This document shows, piece after piece, positions 49,576 to 59,835 of a stretch of 64,000 nt of DNA. The first letter of the stretch is position 1. Each line of letters opens with the position of its first letter. The notes below the pieces were generated by a model. It did no database searches. It saw only the letters and a program-made list of their open reading frames with translations, and was not told the DNA's origin. A program made the position numbers and the translations under genes. The DNA is from Proteus hauseri ATCC 700826 (GTDB lineage: Bacteria > Pseudomonadota > Gammaproteobacteria > Enterobacterales > Enterobacteriaceae), in the NCBI RefSeq assembly GCF_001654965.1, contig NZ_LXEV01000032.1:62001-126000 (forward strand), written 5' to 3'.

Positions 49576-50724
49576 TTAGTTAATGGGTGCGTATTGATAT
49601 TTTACTCGTTCACCTAATAACAAAAACGATTGTTCCACCGTGTATTGTTCAGGGAAACGAATAAATTCGGATAATGCGGGGTTAAAAATTGAATATCGGT
49701 CAATTTTTTTTCGATATTGTTTCTGCTGTGTTTCTAAATCAATAATTAATAATTGCCGATCATCACCATGACTATTATTTACCAAAATATAATCATTATT
49801 GACGATCATATCATCTAGATAGGTATAACCATTTTCAAGTAATGTCGTTAATTGACCATCAGTTTGATAACGTACAATAGAAAAGAGCTCGCGCGATGCT
49901 GAGAGCGCAATAAAATATATTTCGCCTTTCTCATTTTGAGCAACTTGTCTGATACGAATTGGAAGCCAGCGAGATTGAGTAATATTTTTATTAACTAAAT
50001 CGAGTGTTAATTCTAGTGTATTAGCCGTCAAATCATTGTTATACCATATCAGTAATGAATCTTCTGAAAGAGCATAATTTAATGAAGTAAACTGCCCAAA
50101 ATCTTCAGCATAATACTGCTTCATTAATGCTTCGACATTAATTTCATTCTGCCAAGATAGTCCTTCATTTTCACTAAAATAAATATGACTATTGTCTGCC
50201 AATATTAATTGTGATGTTGATTCAGACCCAAATATCTTGCCACCAATCAATGATATTGGGGTTTTATTAGGGTCATTAGAATAAAACTCTAATTTACTAA
50301 TAGTAAATTTATTTAAATCAATAAATTTTCTACCTTTATTGAAAAATATAATACACCTTTCAGCAGTGCAGTAGGCGTTGTAAAAAGTTTCCTCACTACT
50401 TTTAGTGATAAATCGAACCCCCTGTTTATCGGAAAAATAGAGTGCATATTCCTTAGGTGTATTTTGACGATATACATTGCGATTTATATCAACCTCATAG
50501 CGATAATTATCTGATTCAGCTTTTATTAATATACCTACTGGTGAGTTAAAATGTTGTTTCCAACTATAATTTTCAATGTTGTGATCAGATAAATTCCCAA
50601 TACTGGGCTGTTCCCATTGCCATTTTTTTTCAAAACCATTAAATAGCAGCCCATAACAGAGTAATAAACTCAGAATAAATAAACCTGTGACAATAATAAA
50701 AGTTTTACGAAGAAAAGGATTCAT
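49576..50724 (-). CDS. Unknown membrane-anchored protein, beta-propeller-like
   Basis: A 382-residue protein with one N-terminal membrane segment (residues about 8-28) and a long outer part rich in beta-strand pattern. It includes the BNR/sialidase-like stretch YFSENEGLSW, typical of Asp-box propellers, and three Cys near residues 117-125 and 15-23. No family recognised. Its start codon overlaps the upstream gene's stop (ATGA), so it is translationally coupled to the 419-residue protein. Confidence 0.7.
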   Translation of the reverse strand: MNPFLRKTFIIVTGLFILSLLLCYGLLFNGFEKKWQWEQPSIGNLSDHNIENYSWKQHFNSPVGILIKAESDNYRYEVDINRNVYRQNTPKEYALYFSDKQGVRFITKSSEETFYNAYCTAERCIIFFNKGRKFIDLNKFTISKLEFYSNDPNKTPISLIGGKIFGSESTSQLILADNSHIYFSENEGLSWQNEINVEALMKQYYAEDFGQFTSLNYALSEDSLLIWYNNDLTANTLELTLDLVNKNITQSRWLPIRIRQVAQNEKGEIYFIALSASRELFSIVRYQTDGQLTTLLENGYTYLDDMIVNNDYILVNNSHGDDRQLLIIDLETQQKQYRKKIDRYSIFNPALSEFIRFPEQYTVEQSFLLLGERVKYQYAPIN

Positions 50725-51980
50725 AAGCTCAACCCCGTAATATAAAGAGATTGCTCTCTTTTCATTCGTTGCTCTTGCAACAAGAAATAGGTTTGATAAC
50801 TGCTCATGCCTTTTGCAGAGAATACAATATAAAGATTTGAAAACAAAAGAATTAAAAACATAATCCCTGACATTATTACTGTAAATATAATTCCCATTCC
50901 TAAAAAGGTATCACCAATAGAAAGCCAGTCCCATTTATCCCAATAATTACCCTTTTCATAAACTTCCGAAATTGCGAAAAAAGCAAAAATAGAAAAAACA
51001 AATGCAGTCGTTGCACCAAATGCGAACATAATAGGATTTTTAGCTTGCTGATGACTAATATATGCTTGCGCTGTAATCGTGTAAGCACCGCCATCCGTAT
51101 GATTATAAACACCTAGAATTACAGGAGTAGAGCTATTATTTGGAGATTGCCAATAAAAGAGTTCAATATCATCGCCATTAGCCATAAATAAATTATGATC
51201 AGAGTAAAAATAACGATCTCTGTAGCTCAATATAAAAGGTATGTTATCTATTTGAAATAAAGTTTTAGTCAATGAGTAATTACTACCTCGTTGATAAATA
51301 GTCACTCTATCTACATGATGGATATTTATTTTTCCTCTAATACGTTTTACTTGGCTTTGCTTAAATTTAGCAATGGACTTTTTATTAATAATTAATTTTT
51401 CTAATATAGGCTGTTTTATTTTTGGAATAATGAGTTGAATACCATCTGACAAAATACTGTATTTATTAGCAAGAACACTATCAAGCGCTTTAAGTCTTTT
51501 TTTATGTTTTGGTCTAAGTAACTTAAAGCAAAAATACATTTTTTCAACCATATAGCTTGTTCCTGCTATAACAAAGCCTATTGCGAGTATCGTAGAAATA
51601 ACTAATAAAAAATTAAAATCTAGCGTCATTAATGAAAAATAAGTCCACCAGCTTCCTATCACCGTAGAAATTAAAGCAATAAAAAGCCATTTTTTCTGTT
51701 TTGTCGTTAATGTGAACGTTCGTTCTGGCTCTAGTCGCCCTTTAGTTGAATGAGCAATCCATTGCACCCAAAAACTACCATCTTTAAGTAATTCAGCGCA
51801 AATTTTCAGTTCATCCCCTAATTTTAAACGTTTAAGAAAAGTTTGAGATTGCGTGAAATCTTCTTCATTAAAGTAAAAGGTGTTACCTGAAGCGATTATT
51901 CTTACCATTCCTTTAGGCGAAATTTCGCCTTGGTCAAAATCACATTGCTCTAATTTAACGTTTAAAAAGTAATCTTTCAT
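50721..51980 (-). CDS. Unknown polytopic membrane protein, first gene of a coupled pair
   Basis: A 419-residue protein. An N-terminal domain of about 100 residues has a beta-rich OB-like look (VKLEQCDFDQGEISPKGMVR, then KLGDELKI), two membrane segments follow at about 112-160, then a soluble domain of about 130 residues, and a further two segments at about 315-390. No family recognised. It starts 170 bases upstream of the rpoS 3' end on the same strand with AAGAGATT as a weak ribosome site. The pair is separated from rpoS by the rpoS terminator, so it needs its own promoter. Confidence 0.68.
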   Translation of the reverse strand: MKDYFLNVKLEQCDFDQGEISPKGMVRIIASGNTFYFNEEDFTQSQTFLKRLKLGDELKICAELLKDGSFWVQWIAHSTKGRLEPERTFTLTTKQKKWLFIALISTVIGSWWTYFSLMTLDFNFLLVISTILAIGFVIAGTSYMVEKMYFCFKLLRPKHKKRLKALDSVLANKYSILSDGIQLIIPKIKQPILEKLIINKKSIAKFKQSQVKRIRGKINIHHVDRVTIYQRGSNYSLTKTLFQIDNIPFILSYRDRYFYSDHNLFMANGDDIELFYWQSPNNSSTPVILGVYNHTDGGAYTITAQAYISHQQAKNPIMFAFGATTAFVFSIFAFFAISEVYEKGNYWDKWDWLSIGDTFLGMGIIFTVIMSGIMFLILLFSNLYIVFSAKGMSSYQTYFLLQEQRMKREQSLYITGLSL

Positions 51981-52070
51981 AATCTCTTTTTATTATTCCT
52001 ATAAGATACAGTCGATATTACGTTTTCACTTTTTATCTTTCTTATTACTAAAATACAACATATAGATAAA

Positions 52071-52103
52071 GAAAAGCCGATTAGCTAATGGGCTAATCGG
52101 CTT
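52071..52103 (-). terminator. Rho-independent terminator after rpoS
   Basis: Stem AAGCCGATTAGC / GCTAATCGGCTT with a short loop; T-rich stretch TTTTCTTTATC follows on the minus strand. Confidence 0.88.
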
Positions 52104-52150
52104 GATAATCATGTTATAACACTTTTTATAAACAGAAATACTGCTGTTAG

Positions 52151-53134
52151 CTACGCTTTGAAAAGTGCTTCAATACATAACCCCTGACTTTGTAGAATAT
52201 CTTTTAATCGTCTTAATCCTTCAACTTGGATCTGACGAACACGTTCTCTTGTCAGGCCTATTTCTCTGCCAACATCTTCTAAAGTTTCAGCCTCGTAACC
52301 TAACAATCCGAAACGACGAGCAAGTACTTCACGCTGTTTGGGATTTAATTCAAATAACCACTTTATGATGTTTTCCTTGAGGTTATTATTTTGAATTGTC
52401 GCCTCTGGCCCTTCTTCATTTTCATCAGAGATAATATCAAGTAAGGCTTTCTCTGAATCACCGCCAATAGGCGTATCAACAGAGGTAATGCGTTCATTTA
52501 AACGCAGCATCTTACTGACATCATCAACAGGCTTATCTAATGTTTGAGCAATCTCTTCAACACTTGGCTCGTGATCCAGCTTATGTGCTAGCTCTCTTGC
52601 TGTTCTTAGATAAACGTTAAGTTCTTTGACGATATGAATAGGAAGACGGATGGTACGAGTTTGATTCATAATGGCACGTTCAATGGTTTGACGTATCCAC
52701 CATGTTGCATAAGTTGAAAAACGAAAACCCTTTTCAGGATCAAACTTTTCGACCGCACGAATAAGCCCAAGATTACCCTCTTCAATCAAATCAAGCAGGG
52801 CAAGGCCTCGATTAGTGTAACGGCGAGAAATTTTAACAACTAAACGTAGATTACTTTCTATCATTCGTTGTCTTGAAGGGATATCACCACGTAGCGCTCT
52901 ACGGGCAAAGAAAACTTCTTCTTCAGCAGTCAGCAACGGAGAATAACCAATTTCTCCTAAATAAAGCTGGGTTGCATCGAGTGCACGCTGATTGACACCT
53001 TCAATAAGTTCAATTTCTTCTTGAGCATCGGACTCATTCTCTACCTCTTTTGCAGCAACTTCATCGAACTCTTCCATGTTCTCATCAGTATCATCTGTAT
53101 ATAACTCGTTTACTCTTAGCGTACTTTGGCTCAT
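52151..53134 (-). CDS. rpoS: RNA polymerase sigma factor RpoS (sigma-38)
   Basis: A 327-residue sigma factor (E. coli 330) for stationary phase and stress. Region 1.2 to 2 text ([50 protein letters not shown]) and the region 4 helix-turn-helix ([20 protein letters not shown]) are intact. The start has TAGGAGCAGC upstream. Upstream of it lies a long leader with conserved small-RNA-pairing sequence. It is separated from nlpD by an unusually long 686-base gap. Confidence 0.97.
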   Translation of the reverse strand: MSQSTLRVNELYTDDTDENMEEFDEVAAKEVENESDAQEEIELIEGVNQRALDATQLYLGEIGYSPLLTAEEEVFFARRALRGDIPSRQRMIESNLRLVVKISRRYTNRGLALLDLIEEGNLGLIRAVEKFDPEKGFRFSTYATWWIRQTIERAIMNQTRTIRLPIHIVKELNVYLRTARELAHKLDHEPSVEEIAQTLDKPVDDVSKMLRLNERITSVDTPIGGDSEKALLDIISDENEEGPEATIQNNNLKENIIKWLFELNPKQREVLARRFGLLGYEAETLEDVGREIGLTRERVRQIQVEGLRRLKDILQSQGLCIEALFKA

Positions 53135-53262
53135 CAGCTGCTCCTACCCTTGATATTTAGGTAAACGACTATCGTGTTGATGTCTATTTACCAGCTTATC
53201 GTTGTGCAATAACACAACGGGTTACTGATTTTCCCTTGTAACGAATTACAAAATTAAAGCTA
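53135..53262 (-). promoter_or_regulatory. rpoS 5' leader with conserved translation-control element
   Basis: On the minus strand the segment TTCGTTACAAGGGAAAATC, then AGTAACCC and a GTTGTG/CACAAC hairpin, closely matches the E. coli rpoS leader. There the same region folds over the ribosome site and is opened by DsrA, RprA and ArcZ. The conservation suggests Hfq-dependent small-RNA control of rpoS is kept here. Confidence 0.8.
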
Positions 53263-53743
53263 ACATATCTATTTTACTGTTAATCTTATTCTTTATTGAT
53301 TCAATATTTTAATTAACTATTGAGTGCAGGTTATTAACAGTATCTTGTTATTATATTTTTACATATTTTTAATTATACGTATTGTTACTCTATCTAATGA
53401 ATAACTTGTGACTATTTACATCTAAAAAAGACAAATAAAAACTCACAATATTAAAATAATATAAAATAATTTATATTATTTACTGTTATTACAAAAGTAA
53501 TCAAATAAAGAAAATAGCTTTAGAAACAAAGTCTTAATTTATAGATTAACTTTCAATAACAACGAATCTTTATTCATTCTCTTATCTAGCAATTCAGCAT
53601 ACGCATTCATTGGTTGATAATCAACAGTCTAATTTAACGTTATCTATAATTTTATATAGATAACGCATTCTTTCTCTGTTCAATTAAGCGTATTTACGTA
53701 GTTAAAATTTATTTTATTTCAACCTTTTAATTATTTTACTCAT

Positions 53744-53782
53744 AAAAAAAAGCACCCTTTTAATTTTTTTAAAAGAGTGCTT
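53744..53782 (-). terminator. Strong terminator after nlpD
   Basis: Stem AAGCACTCTTTTAA / TTAAAAGGGTGCTT on the minus strand with eight T following. It lies 38 bases past the nlpD stop. Confidence 0.9.
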
Positions 53783-53820
53783 AAATTTAGGAATATTCAC
53801 TATCCGAGAAAATAACTTAC

Positions 53821-54945
53821 CTATTTTTTAGGTAGATAACTCATAGGATTAAGAGATTTCTCTTTATAACGAATTTCAAAGTGCAGTCTCACCGAGCTCG
53901 TTCCAGTGCTACCCATCGTCGCAATCTGTTGGCCTGCATTCACACTTTGTTGTTCACGAACCAAAATAGTATCATTGTGCGCATATGCACTGAGGTATTC
54001 ATCATTATGTTTAATGATAACTAGGTTACCATAACCACGCAGTGCACTACCTGCATACACAACTTTACCCGCTGCGGTTGCAACAATAGGATCACCACGA
54101 GTACCACCGATATCAATACCTTTATTACCACCCGGTGCACTTGAGTAACTTTCAATAATTTTACCTTGTGCAGGCCATGTCCATTTTCCTGTTACAGCAG
54201 CCGGCGTTGGCGTTGTCGCTGTTGTTACAGGTGGCGTAGATGTTGTTTTTGGTGGTGCAGTTGGTGGTGTAGTTGTGGTCGTTGCCGGTTTTGTAATCAG
54301 CGGCCCCATTGCCGTATTATTATTTGCCGGTTTCGTTTGTGCCGTTTGAACACCTGTACTACTTGAATGGTCAATCACAGAAGTATTAACATTGGTATTA
54401 GTTCCAGTGTTGACTTGGCGATTACCTATCTTCAGTACTTGCCCTACATTTAAACTATAAGGCTCAGAAATACTGTTCATTGATGCAAGCTCTTTTACAT
54501 CACTGTCCGTTATCCATGCAATATAGAACATGGTATCACCACGTTTTACAGTATAGGTATTTCCGTTGTAATTCCCTTTAGGAATATTTTCATAGTTACG
54601 GTTATACACAATACGTCCTGTACCATCATCTGTATTTACATTTTGTGTAGATACTACAGGAGGCTGAGTACGCGGTTGGTTAACCGTATTATTTTGAGTA
54701 GATGAATCGACCCTTATTGAAGAAGGAGGAGACGATTGCAATGGTTGGCTTCGTTCCATAGGTGTTGCACCAGCTGTCATCACCGGTGGCGTTGAAACAG
54801 TGCTATTCGGTGAAGAACTATCACTATTCACCGATGTAATAGGTGCAGGACGATAAGGCGTATCTGCACAGCCTGTTAACGCAAATCCGATTACCGAACA
54901 CATGATTGCCCAGCGGATGTGCTTAATCGGGCTTTCTGAATTCAT
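53821..54945 (-). CDS. nlpD: Murein hydrolase activator NlpD
   Basis: A 374-residue lipoprotein that activates the amidase AmiC during septum splitting. The lipobox ends at Cys26 (ALTGC). A LysM domain (about 128-175, NTYTVKRGDTMFYIAW) and a LytM/M23 domain (about 255-370) follow. In the M23 domain the metal His is replaced (GGNKGIDIG), so it is catalytically inactive as in known NlpD. A Thr/Pro-rich linker (about 195-250) separates the two. In E. coli nlpD carries the main rpoS promoter; whether this copy does is unclear. Confidence 0.94.
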   Translation of the reverse strand: MNSESPIKHIRWAIMCSVIGFALTGCADTPYRPAPITSVNSDSSSPNSTVSTPPVMTAGATPMERSQPLQSSPPSSIRVDSSTQNNTVNQPRTQPPVVSTQNVNTDDGTGRIVYNRNYENIPKGNYNGNTYTVKRGDTMFYIAWITDSDVKELASMNSISEPYSLNVGQVLKIGNRQVNTGTNTNVNTSVIDHSSSTGVQTAQTKPANNNTAMGPLITKPATTTTTPPTAPPKTTSTPPVTTATTPTPAAVTGKWTWPAQGKIIESYSSAPGGNKGIDIGGTRGDPIVATAAGKVVYAGSALRGYGNLVIIKHNDEYLSAYAHNDTILVREQQSVNAGQQIATMGSTGTSSVRLHFEIRYKEKSLNPMSYLPKK

Positions 54946-55098
54946 ACTTCCTTCTCCCTTTAAAAGGCATTAGCGTCTAGCAATTTGTTTAGTTGAACAA
55001 AAAGACTGCAATTTTTTTGAAAATGTTTCATTTATTAGTGCAGATTACGACAAGCTGTTAAAAAGCAGTAATAAAAAACGGTAAGATTTATCTGGAAG

Positions 55099-55725
55099 TT
55101 ATGCTAACTCACCCGCAATTAAGGGGACAAATCTCACGGCTTCTATAGATTGATAGTGAAAATCATTGCCTAAGCGACGGATAAATTTAAGTATTTGCTG
55201 TTGTTCGCCAACAGGAATTATCATCCTGCCACCATCAGCTAATTGCATCAATAGTTGTTGTGGCACTTCTGTTGCACCTGCTGTCACAATAATAGCATTA
55301 AATGGGCTTTTTGATGACCACCCTTCCCATCCATCGCCATGCCGTGTTGATATATTGTGTAAATCCAGTTGCTTAAAACGTCGTTTGGCTTGCCATTGCA
55401 ATAATTTTATACGCTCAACAGAGCTAACATGATGGACTATATTTGCTAATACAGCAGTTTGATAACCCGACCCTGTACCAATTTCCAAGACAGAATCACT
55501 TGATTTTAACTCAAGTAATGCTGTCATTTTAGCAACAATATAAGGCTGTGAAATAGTTTGCCCATTACCAATAGGTAAGGCTGTATTTTCATACGCCTTA
55601 TGAGAGAGTGCTTCATCAATAAATAACTCTCTTGGCACTTTGCTCATTGCTTCCAACAGGCTCTCATCCTTGATGCCATGTTGTTTTAACATTGTCAGTA
55701 AGTCTTTCATTGACCGACTTAACAT
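55099..55725 (-). CDS. pcm: Protein-L-isoaspartate O-methyltransferase
   Basis: A 208-residue enzyme, the same length as E. coli Pcm, that methylates isoaspartyl residues in damaged proteins using SAM. SAM-binding [16 protein letters not shown] and the catalytic-region text [19 protein letters not shown] are conserved; it ends [10 protein letters not shown]. Its start overlaps the surE stop by 7 bases, so the two genes are coupled. Confidence 0.96.
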   Translation of the reverse strand: MLSRSMKDLLTMLKQHGIKDESLLEAMSKVPRELFIDEALSHKAYENTALPIGNGQTISQPYIVAKMTALLELKSSDSVLEIGTGSGYQTAVLANIVHHVSSVERIKLLQWQAKRRFKQLDLHNISTRHGDGWEGWSSKSPFNAIIVTAGATEVPQQLLMQLADGGRMIIPVGEQQQILKFIRRLGNDFHYQSIEAVRFVPLIAGELA

Positions 55726-56483
55726 GTTTTTTTGACCTCTGCTTTATTTAACCAATTTTGTAGTAATTCTTGTGCTTTATATGCCGTTAAATCTACATGT
55801 AACGGGGCGATAGAAACATAACCTTCGTCAACCGCAGCAAAATCTGTATCAGGCCCTATATCATTTTTTTCACCTGGAGGCCCAATCCAGTAAAGCGAAT
55901 TCCCTTTAGGATCAGTTTGCGTATAAACATGTTGAGAAGCATGACGGCTTCCACAGCGTGTGATACGAAAACCTTTAATTTCATCTAATGGAATATCTGG
56001 CACATTGATATTTAAAATATTGCCGGCTCGTAAAGGTACACGTTGCAACATGGCTAATACTTCACAAGTCACCTGTGCCGCTGTCTCAAAATGAGTTTCA
56101 CCATCTAAAGAGACGGCTATTGCAGGTAAGCCAAGAAATCGCCCTTCAGTCGCGGCAGCAACAGTACCGGAATAAATAACATCATCACCTAAATTAGGTC
56201 CGTGGTTAATACCTGAAACCACAATATCTGGCCGAGGGCGCACTAAATGATTTACACCAAGATAGACGCAATCTGTCGGCGTACCATCAATAATAGCGAT
56301 ATCCCCATTATCTAATTCTTGTTTGCGTAGTGGTCTATCTATTGTTAAAGAGTTAGATGCAGCACTGCGATTACGATCAGGAGCAACAATTTGAACATCA
56401 TAACGCTGGCGTAAAGCTTTGGCGAGGATCTGAATGCCTTTTGCCATTACGCCATCATCATTACTCACCAATATTTTCAGCAT
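55719..56483 (-). CDS. surE: 5'/3'-nucleotidase SurE
   Basis: A 254-residue metal-dependent nucleotidase (E. coli 253). The metal site ILVSNDDG and RNRSAASNS, then [19 protein letters not shown], are conserved. Two ATGs are in frame; the second (56483) leaves seven bases after AGGA and fits the family N-terminus, while the first (56489) leaves only two. It overlaps the end of truD by about 23 bases and the start of pcm by 7. Confidence 0.95.
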   Translation of the reverse strand: MLKILVSNDDGVMAKGIQILAKALRQRYDVQIVAPDRNRSAASNSLTIDRPLRKQELDNGDIAIIDGTPTDCVYLGVNHLVRPRPDIVVSGINHGPNLGDDVIYSGTVAAATEGRFLGLPAIAVSLDGETHFETAAQVTCEVLAMLQRVPLRAGNILNINVPDIPLDEIKGFRITRCGSRHASQHVYTQTDPKGNSLYWIGPPGEKNDIGPDTDFAAVDEGYVSIAPLHVDLTAYKAQELLQNWLNKAEVKKTC

Positions 56484-57513
56484 CTTCATTTCCTAATGAT
56501 ATTAATTCACGGACAACACTAGTGGCAAAGCTGCCTGCGGGTAAAAAGAATGCCAACGAAACAGTGGTGTCGTCTAGCCAATTCCATGAAATATTTTCTG
56601 GCAAAACATTTATCGCTCGTCGTGTATTATCGACTCGAGCTTGTCGTGCAAGCGTCCATAATGTTTCATATTCAGCAAGGTTTTCTGTTTCAAAACTCAG
56701 AGCTTGGTGTTGCGTTCCTAAATCACCGTCGCCCGGCATTGGCGCTGTAATATGAAGATCATGCTGTTCATAACGCATTTGACATTGTGCAAGTTCATCT
56801 TCTTGTGCAACAAACCAACTGCCACGTCCATGAAGTTGCATCGCATCACCCAATACGACCTTTGAATATAAATCACGTTCTAGTCTTTTGCTTACGATAT
56901 GATTAAACATCGCACTACGTGCCGCAGAAAGATAAAAACTACGCTTACCTCGTTCTTTTACTCGAATTTCATTCAGCGCCCAACGCTGAGCTTGGCGTAA
57001 ATTTTCGCCATTACGACCAAATCGTTGCACACCAAAATAGTTAGGAACACCTTTTGCTTTGATCTGCTCAATTCGTGTATTAACAAATGTTTTGTCTGAA
57101 ATTTGGCGCAACACTAAGTTAAAGTGATTACCTTTTAAGGTACCAATACGTAATTTACGTTGCTGGCGTGTGGTTTCTAATACCTCGCACCCTTCAAGCA
57201 TCAACTGGCTAAAATCAGGCATTTCTTTGCCCGGCATACGTAAACAAAACCACTGTTCGGTGACCGCATGACGGTCTTTTAATCCAGCATAACTCGTATC
57301 GCGTTGATGGATCCCAACAAATTTCGCTAATTTTTCAGCAACAAATGCCGTATTACATCCCGTTTTTCTGATTTTAACCATTACATGTTCGCCTTCTCCA
57401 TCAAGAGAGAAGCCGAGATCTTCACACACAATAAAATCTTCAGGAATGGATTTTAATACACCCGTAGCTTCTGGTTTTCCATGTAGCCAATGGAGTTCTG
57501 GTAATTCACTCAT
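56461..57513 (-). CDS. truD: tRNA pseudouridine(13) synthase TruD
   Basis: A 350-residue enzyme (E. coli 349). The catalytic Asp lies in [15 protein letters not shown] and the RNA-binding text FNLVLRQI and [14 protein letters not shown] match the TruD family. It makes pseudouridine 13 in tRNA-Glu. It overlaps ispF by 4 bases upstream and surE downstream, so it belongs to the compact ispD-ispF-truD-surE-pcm run. Confidence 0.96.
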   Translation of the reverse strand: MSELPELHWLHGKPEATGVLKSIPEDFIVCEDLGFSLDGEGEHVMVKIRKTGCNTAFVAEKLAKFVGIHQRDTSYAGLKDRHAVTEQWFCLRMPGKEMPDFSQLMLEGCEVLETTRQQRKLRIGTLKGNHFNLVLRQISDKTFVNTRIEQIKAKGVPNYFGVQRFGRNGENLRQAQRWALNEIRVKERGKRSFYLSAARSAMFNHIVSKRLERDLYSKVVLGDAMQLHGRGSWFVAQEDELAQCQMRYEQHDLHITAPMPGDGDLGTQHQALSFETENLAEYETLWTLARQARVDNTRRAINVLPENISWNWLDDTTVSLAFFLPAGSFATSVVRELISLGNEDAENIGE

Positions 57514-57995
57514 TCAGGTAATGACTCTTTAATTAATAAAACCACTGCTTCGCAGGCAATACCTTCTTTTCTACCAACAAATCCGAGCTTTTCTGTTGTG
57601 GTTGCTTTTACATTAACCTCATCAATATGACAGGTTAAATCTTCAGCGATATTCACGCGCATTTGAGGCGTATGAGGTAGCATTTTTGGTGCTTGAGCAA
57701 TAATAGTGACATCAAGATTACCGATACGATAACCTTTTGCTTTTACTCGTGAAAATGCTTCTCTTAACAGCACACGACTATCAGCACCTTTGTATGCTGG
57801 ATCCGTATCAGGAAACAACGTACCAATATCGCCCATGGCAACAGCGCCTAAAATAGCATCTGTAATTGCATGTAGCACAACATCGCCATCAGAATGCGCT
57901 AATAGCCCTTGTTCATAAGGTACTCTTACACCACCAATAATTATCGGGCCTTCTCCGCCAAATTTATGTACATCATAGCCGTGTCCAATTCTCAT
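57510..57995 (-). CDS. ispF: 2-C-methyl-D-erythritol 2,4-cyclodiphosphate synthase
   Basis: A 161-residue enzyme of the MEP isoprenoid pathway. GYDVHKF (metal Asp and His) and [14 protein letters not shown] are intact. It is one base after ispD and overlaps truD by 4 bases, as in other enterobacteria. Confidence 0.97.
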   Translation of the reverse strand: MRIGHGYDVHKFGGEGPIIIGGVRVPYEQGLLAHSDGDVVLHAITDAILGAVAMGDIGTLFPDTDPAYKGADSRVLLREAFSRVKAKGYRIGNLDVTIIAQAPKMLPHTPQMRVNIAEDLTCHIDEVNVKATTTEKLGFVGRKEGIACEAVVLLIKESLPE

Positions 57996-57996
57996 A

Positions 57997-58743
57997 TTAT
58001 GTGTTCCTTATATTGGTAATTTGACGAGAGAGGAAAAACTCTGCGAGAGCTAAATCTTCTGGCTGAGTCACTTTAATATTATCTGCACGCCCTTTCACTA
58101 ATAGAGGTTCATAGCCGCAAAACTCCATTGCCGAGGCTTCATCAGTAATTGTCGCCTTTTGCAAAAGTGCATTTTCAAGGTTCTGTTTTAATAATGTGGC
58201 AGGAAAAAATTGAGGTGTTAAAGCATGCCATAATGTTGTTCTTTCGACAGTTTGTTCAATATGGTTATCTTTTAAATGACTACGCTTCATGGTATCTCGC
58301 ACCGGTGTTGCTAAGATCCCACCACAAAATTGTGGATCAGTATAATTGTCATCGATAAGTTGGATTAAATTATCAAGATCACCAAAACTTAAACAAGGTC
58401 TTGCTGCATCGTGAACTAATGCCCATGTGTTTTTAGGGAAATGCTCAGTGACATAAATCAAGCCTGAAAGCACGGAGTCCGCTCGTTCACCGCCACCTTC
58501 AACTGTTATTATCCGTTTATCTTTAGCTAATGATAAGGTGTGAAAATAGTCATCTTTGGGACTAATCGCAATGATTATTTGAGAAATACGAGTGTGTTTT
58601 AATAAGGCATTAATCGTATGTTCAAGGATAGTTAATCTGCCAATTTTAAGATATTGCTTTGGGCAGATTGCTTGCATTCGGCTTCCGACACCTGCGGCAG
58701 GGATCACAGCAACAATAGGAAGATTAGGATTTATTATATTCAT
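57997..58743 (-). CDS. ispD: 2-C-methyl-D-erythritol 4-phosphate cytidylyltransferase
   Basis: A 248-residue enzyme that transfers CMP to MEP. Nucleotide-binding [11 protein letters not shown] and PKQYLKIG, then VHDAARPCL, are conserved. A GTG at 58767 is also in frame, but ATG 58743 gives a family-like N-terminus; ribosome sites are weak for both. It precedes ispF by one base and follows ftsB by 39 bases. Confidence 0.95.
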   Translation of the reverse strand: MNIINPNLPIVAVIPAAGVGSRMQAICPKQYLKIGRLTILEHTINALLKHTRISQIIIAISPKDDYFHTLSLAKDKRIITVEGGGERADSVLSGLIYVTEHFPKNTWALVHDAARPCLSFGDLDNLIQLIDDNYTDPQFCGGILATPVRDTMKRSHLKDNHIEQTVERTTLWHALTPQFFPATLLKQNLENALLQKATITDEASAMEFCGYEPLLVKGRADNIKVTQPEDLALAEFFLSRQITNIRNT

Positions 58744-58782
58744 TATGGTTTTTGTATCAGAACACACTATTAATTCAATAAA

Positions 58783-59073
58783 TTAACGACGAGGTTGAGA
58801 TTTATCATTCACAATACGGAAAAATGTCTCATTAGGTTTTATCATGCCTAATTCACTGCGGGCACGTTCTTCTAACGCTTCTTGCCCACCATTGAGGTCA
58901 TCGATCTCTGCAAATAGACGGTCATTACGCGCTTTTAATTGTGCATTTTGCGTTAATGCAGATTCAACTTCTTGGCTCATTTTGGTGTGATCATGAATAC
59001 CATTTTTACCTAGCCATAATGAATATTGCAGCCAGCCAAGTAAAACCAGAAGTAAAATTGTCAATTTCCCCAT
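58783..59073 (-). CDS. ftsB: Cell division protein FtsB
   Basis: A 96-residue bitopic protein: membrane helix at residues 3-20 ([18 protein letters not shown]), then a leucine-zipper coiled coil (about 30-70) and a short tail. It binds FtsL and FtsQ in the divisome. The frame runs upstream to 59130, but ATG 59073 (GGGGGTGGC before it) gives the FtsB start MGKLT. E. coli has 103 residues, and the shortfall is at the C-terminus. Confidence 0.95.
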   Translation of the reverse strand: MGKLTILLLVLLGWLQYSLWLGKNGIHDHTKMSQEVESALTQNAQLKARNDRLFAEIDDLNGGQEALEERARSELGMIKPNETFFRIVNDKSQPRR

Positions 59074-59214
59074 TGCCACCCCCAAGATTAATGGGCTAAT
59101 CATCCCACAACTCAAACTCAGACGCCACAAAAGCGCTGGAATATATTACATTATTAATAATAAAAAAGTGTATTCCCTATGATGAGAGAACACACAAAAA
59201 AGAAGAATACAAAA

Positions 59215-59835
59215 TTAGCTCAATGAGTAAAATTGATTTTTTTGTAAAAAACTGAAGATTTGCTGAGTTAACTCAGGAAGAGGAAGAGCACCATTTAAAT
59301 GTAGTTCGGGGTTAACAGGTGCTTCATAAGGTGAATCAATACCAGAGAATTGCTTTATTTCGCCACGTCTAGCTTTTTGATATAACCCCTTGGGATCACG
59401 CTGTTCACAAAGGCTTAAAGGTGTATCGACAAAGATCTCAATAAATCGACCTTGTGCAAAACGATCTCTTATTTGCTGCCGGTCTTGCTGATAAGGCGAG
59501 ATAAATGCTGTTAATACGATTAATCCTGCATCGACCATTAATTTTGCCACTTCACCAACACGACGAATGTTTTCATGACGATCTATGTCACTGAATCCCA
59601 AATCAGCACAAAGCCCATGACGTAAATTATCACCATCTAATAAATAGGTTCGAATAGGAGCACTATCGAGTGAGTATTGATAAAGCGCTTGTTCTAATGC
59701 ATTAGCAAGGGTTGACTTACCTGAACCTGACAATCCGGTAAACCAAAGCACACATCCTTTATGTGCTTGTCTTGCTTCACGATCTTTTTGTTCTATGGTA
59801 TGAGGATGCCATACAATATTATTTTGTATCGTCAT
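59215..59835 (-). CDS. cysC: Adenylyl-sulfate kinase
   Basis: A 206-residue kinase making PAPS from APS. P-loop [12 protein letters not shown] (residues 33-44) and [17 protein letters not shown] are conserved. Its ATG abuts the cysN stop (no gap), with GGAGG inside the end of cysN, so it is translated from the cysN message. Confidence 0.96.
   Translation of the reverse strand: MTIQNNIVWHPHTIEQKDREARQAHKGCVLWFTGLSGSGKSTLANALEQALYQYSLDSAPIRTYLLDGDNLRHGLCADLGFSDIDRHENIRRVGEVAKLMVDAGLIVLTAFISPYQQDRQQIRDRFAQGRFIEIFVDTPLSLCEQRDPKGLYQKARRGEIKQFSGIDSPYEAPVNPELHLNGALPLPELTQQIFSFLQKNQFYSLS

Larger units (their letters stand above)
53135..53820. other. 686-base nlpD-rpoS gap
   Basis: No gene or coding fossil was found. 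It holds the rpoS leader on its rpoS side and the nlpD terminator on the other; the middle is AT-rich and must hold an rpoS promoter if nlpD read-through is blocked. Confidence 0.6.

Noticed and set aside
53660-53690. AT-rich inverted sequence in the nlpD-rpoS gap, considered as a terminator or promoter
   Set aside because: Only weak pairing and no clear hexamers; not separable from chance in AT-rich DNA.
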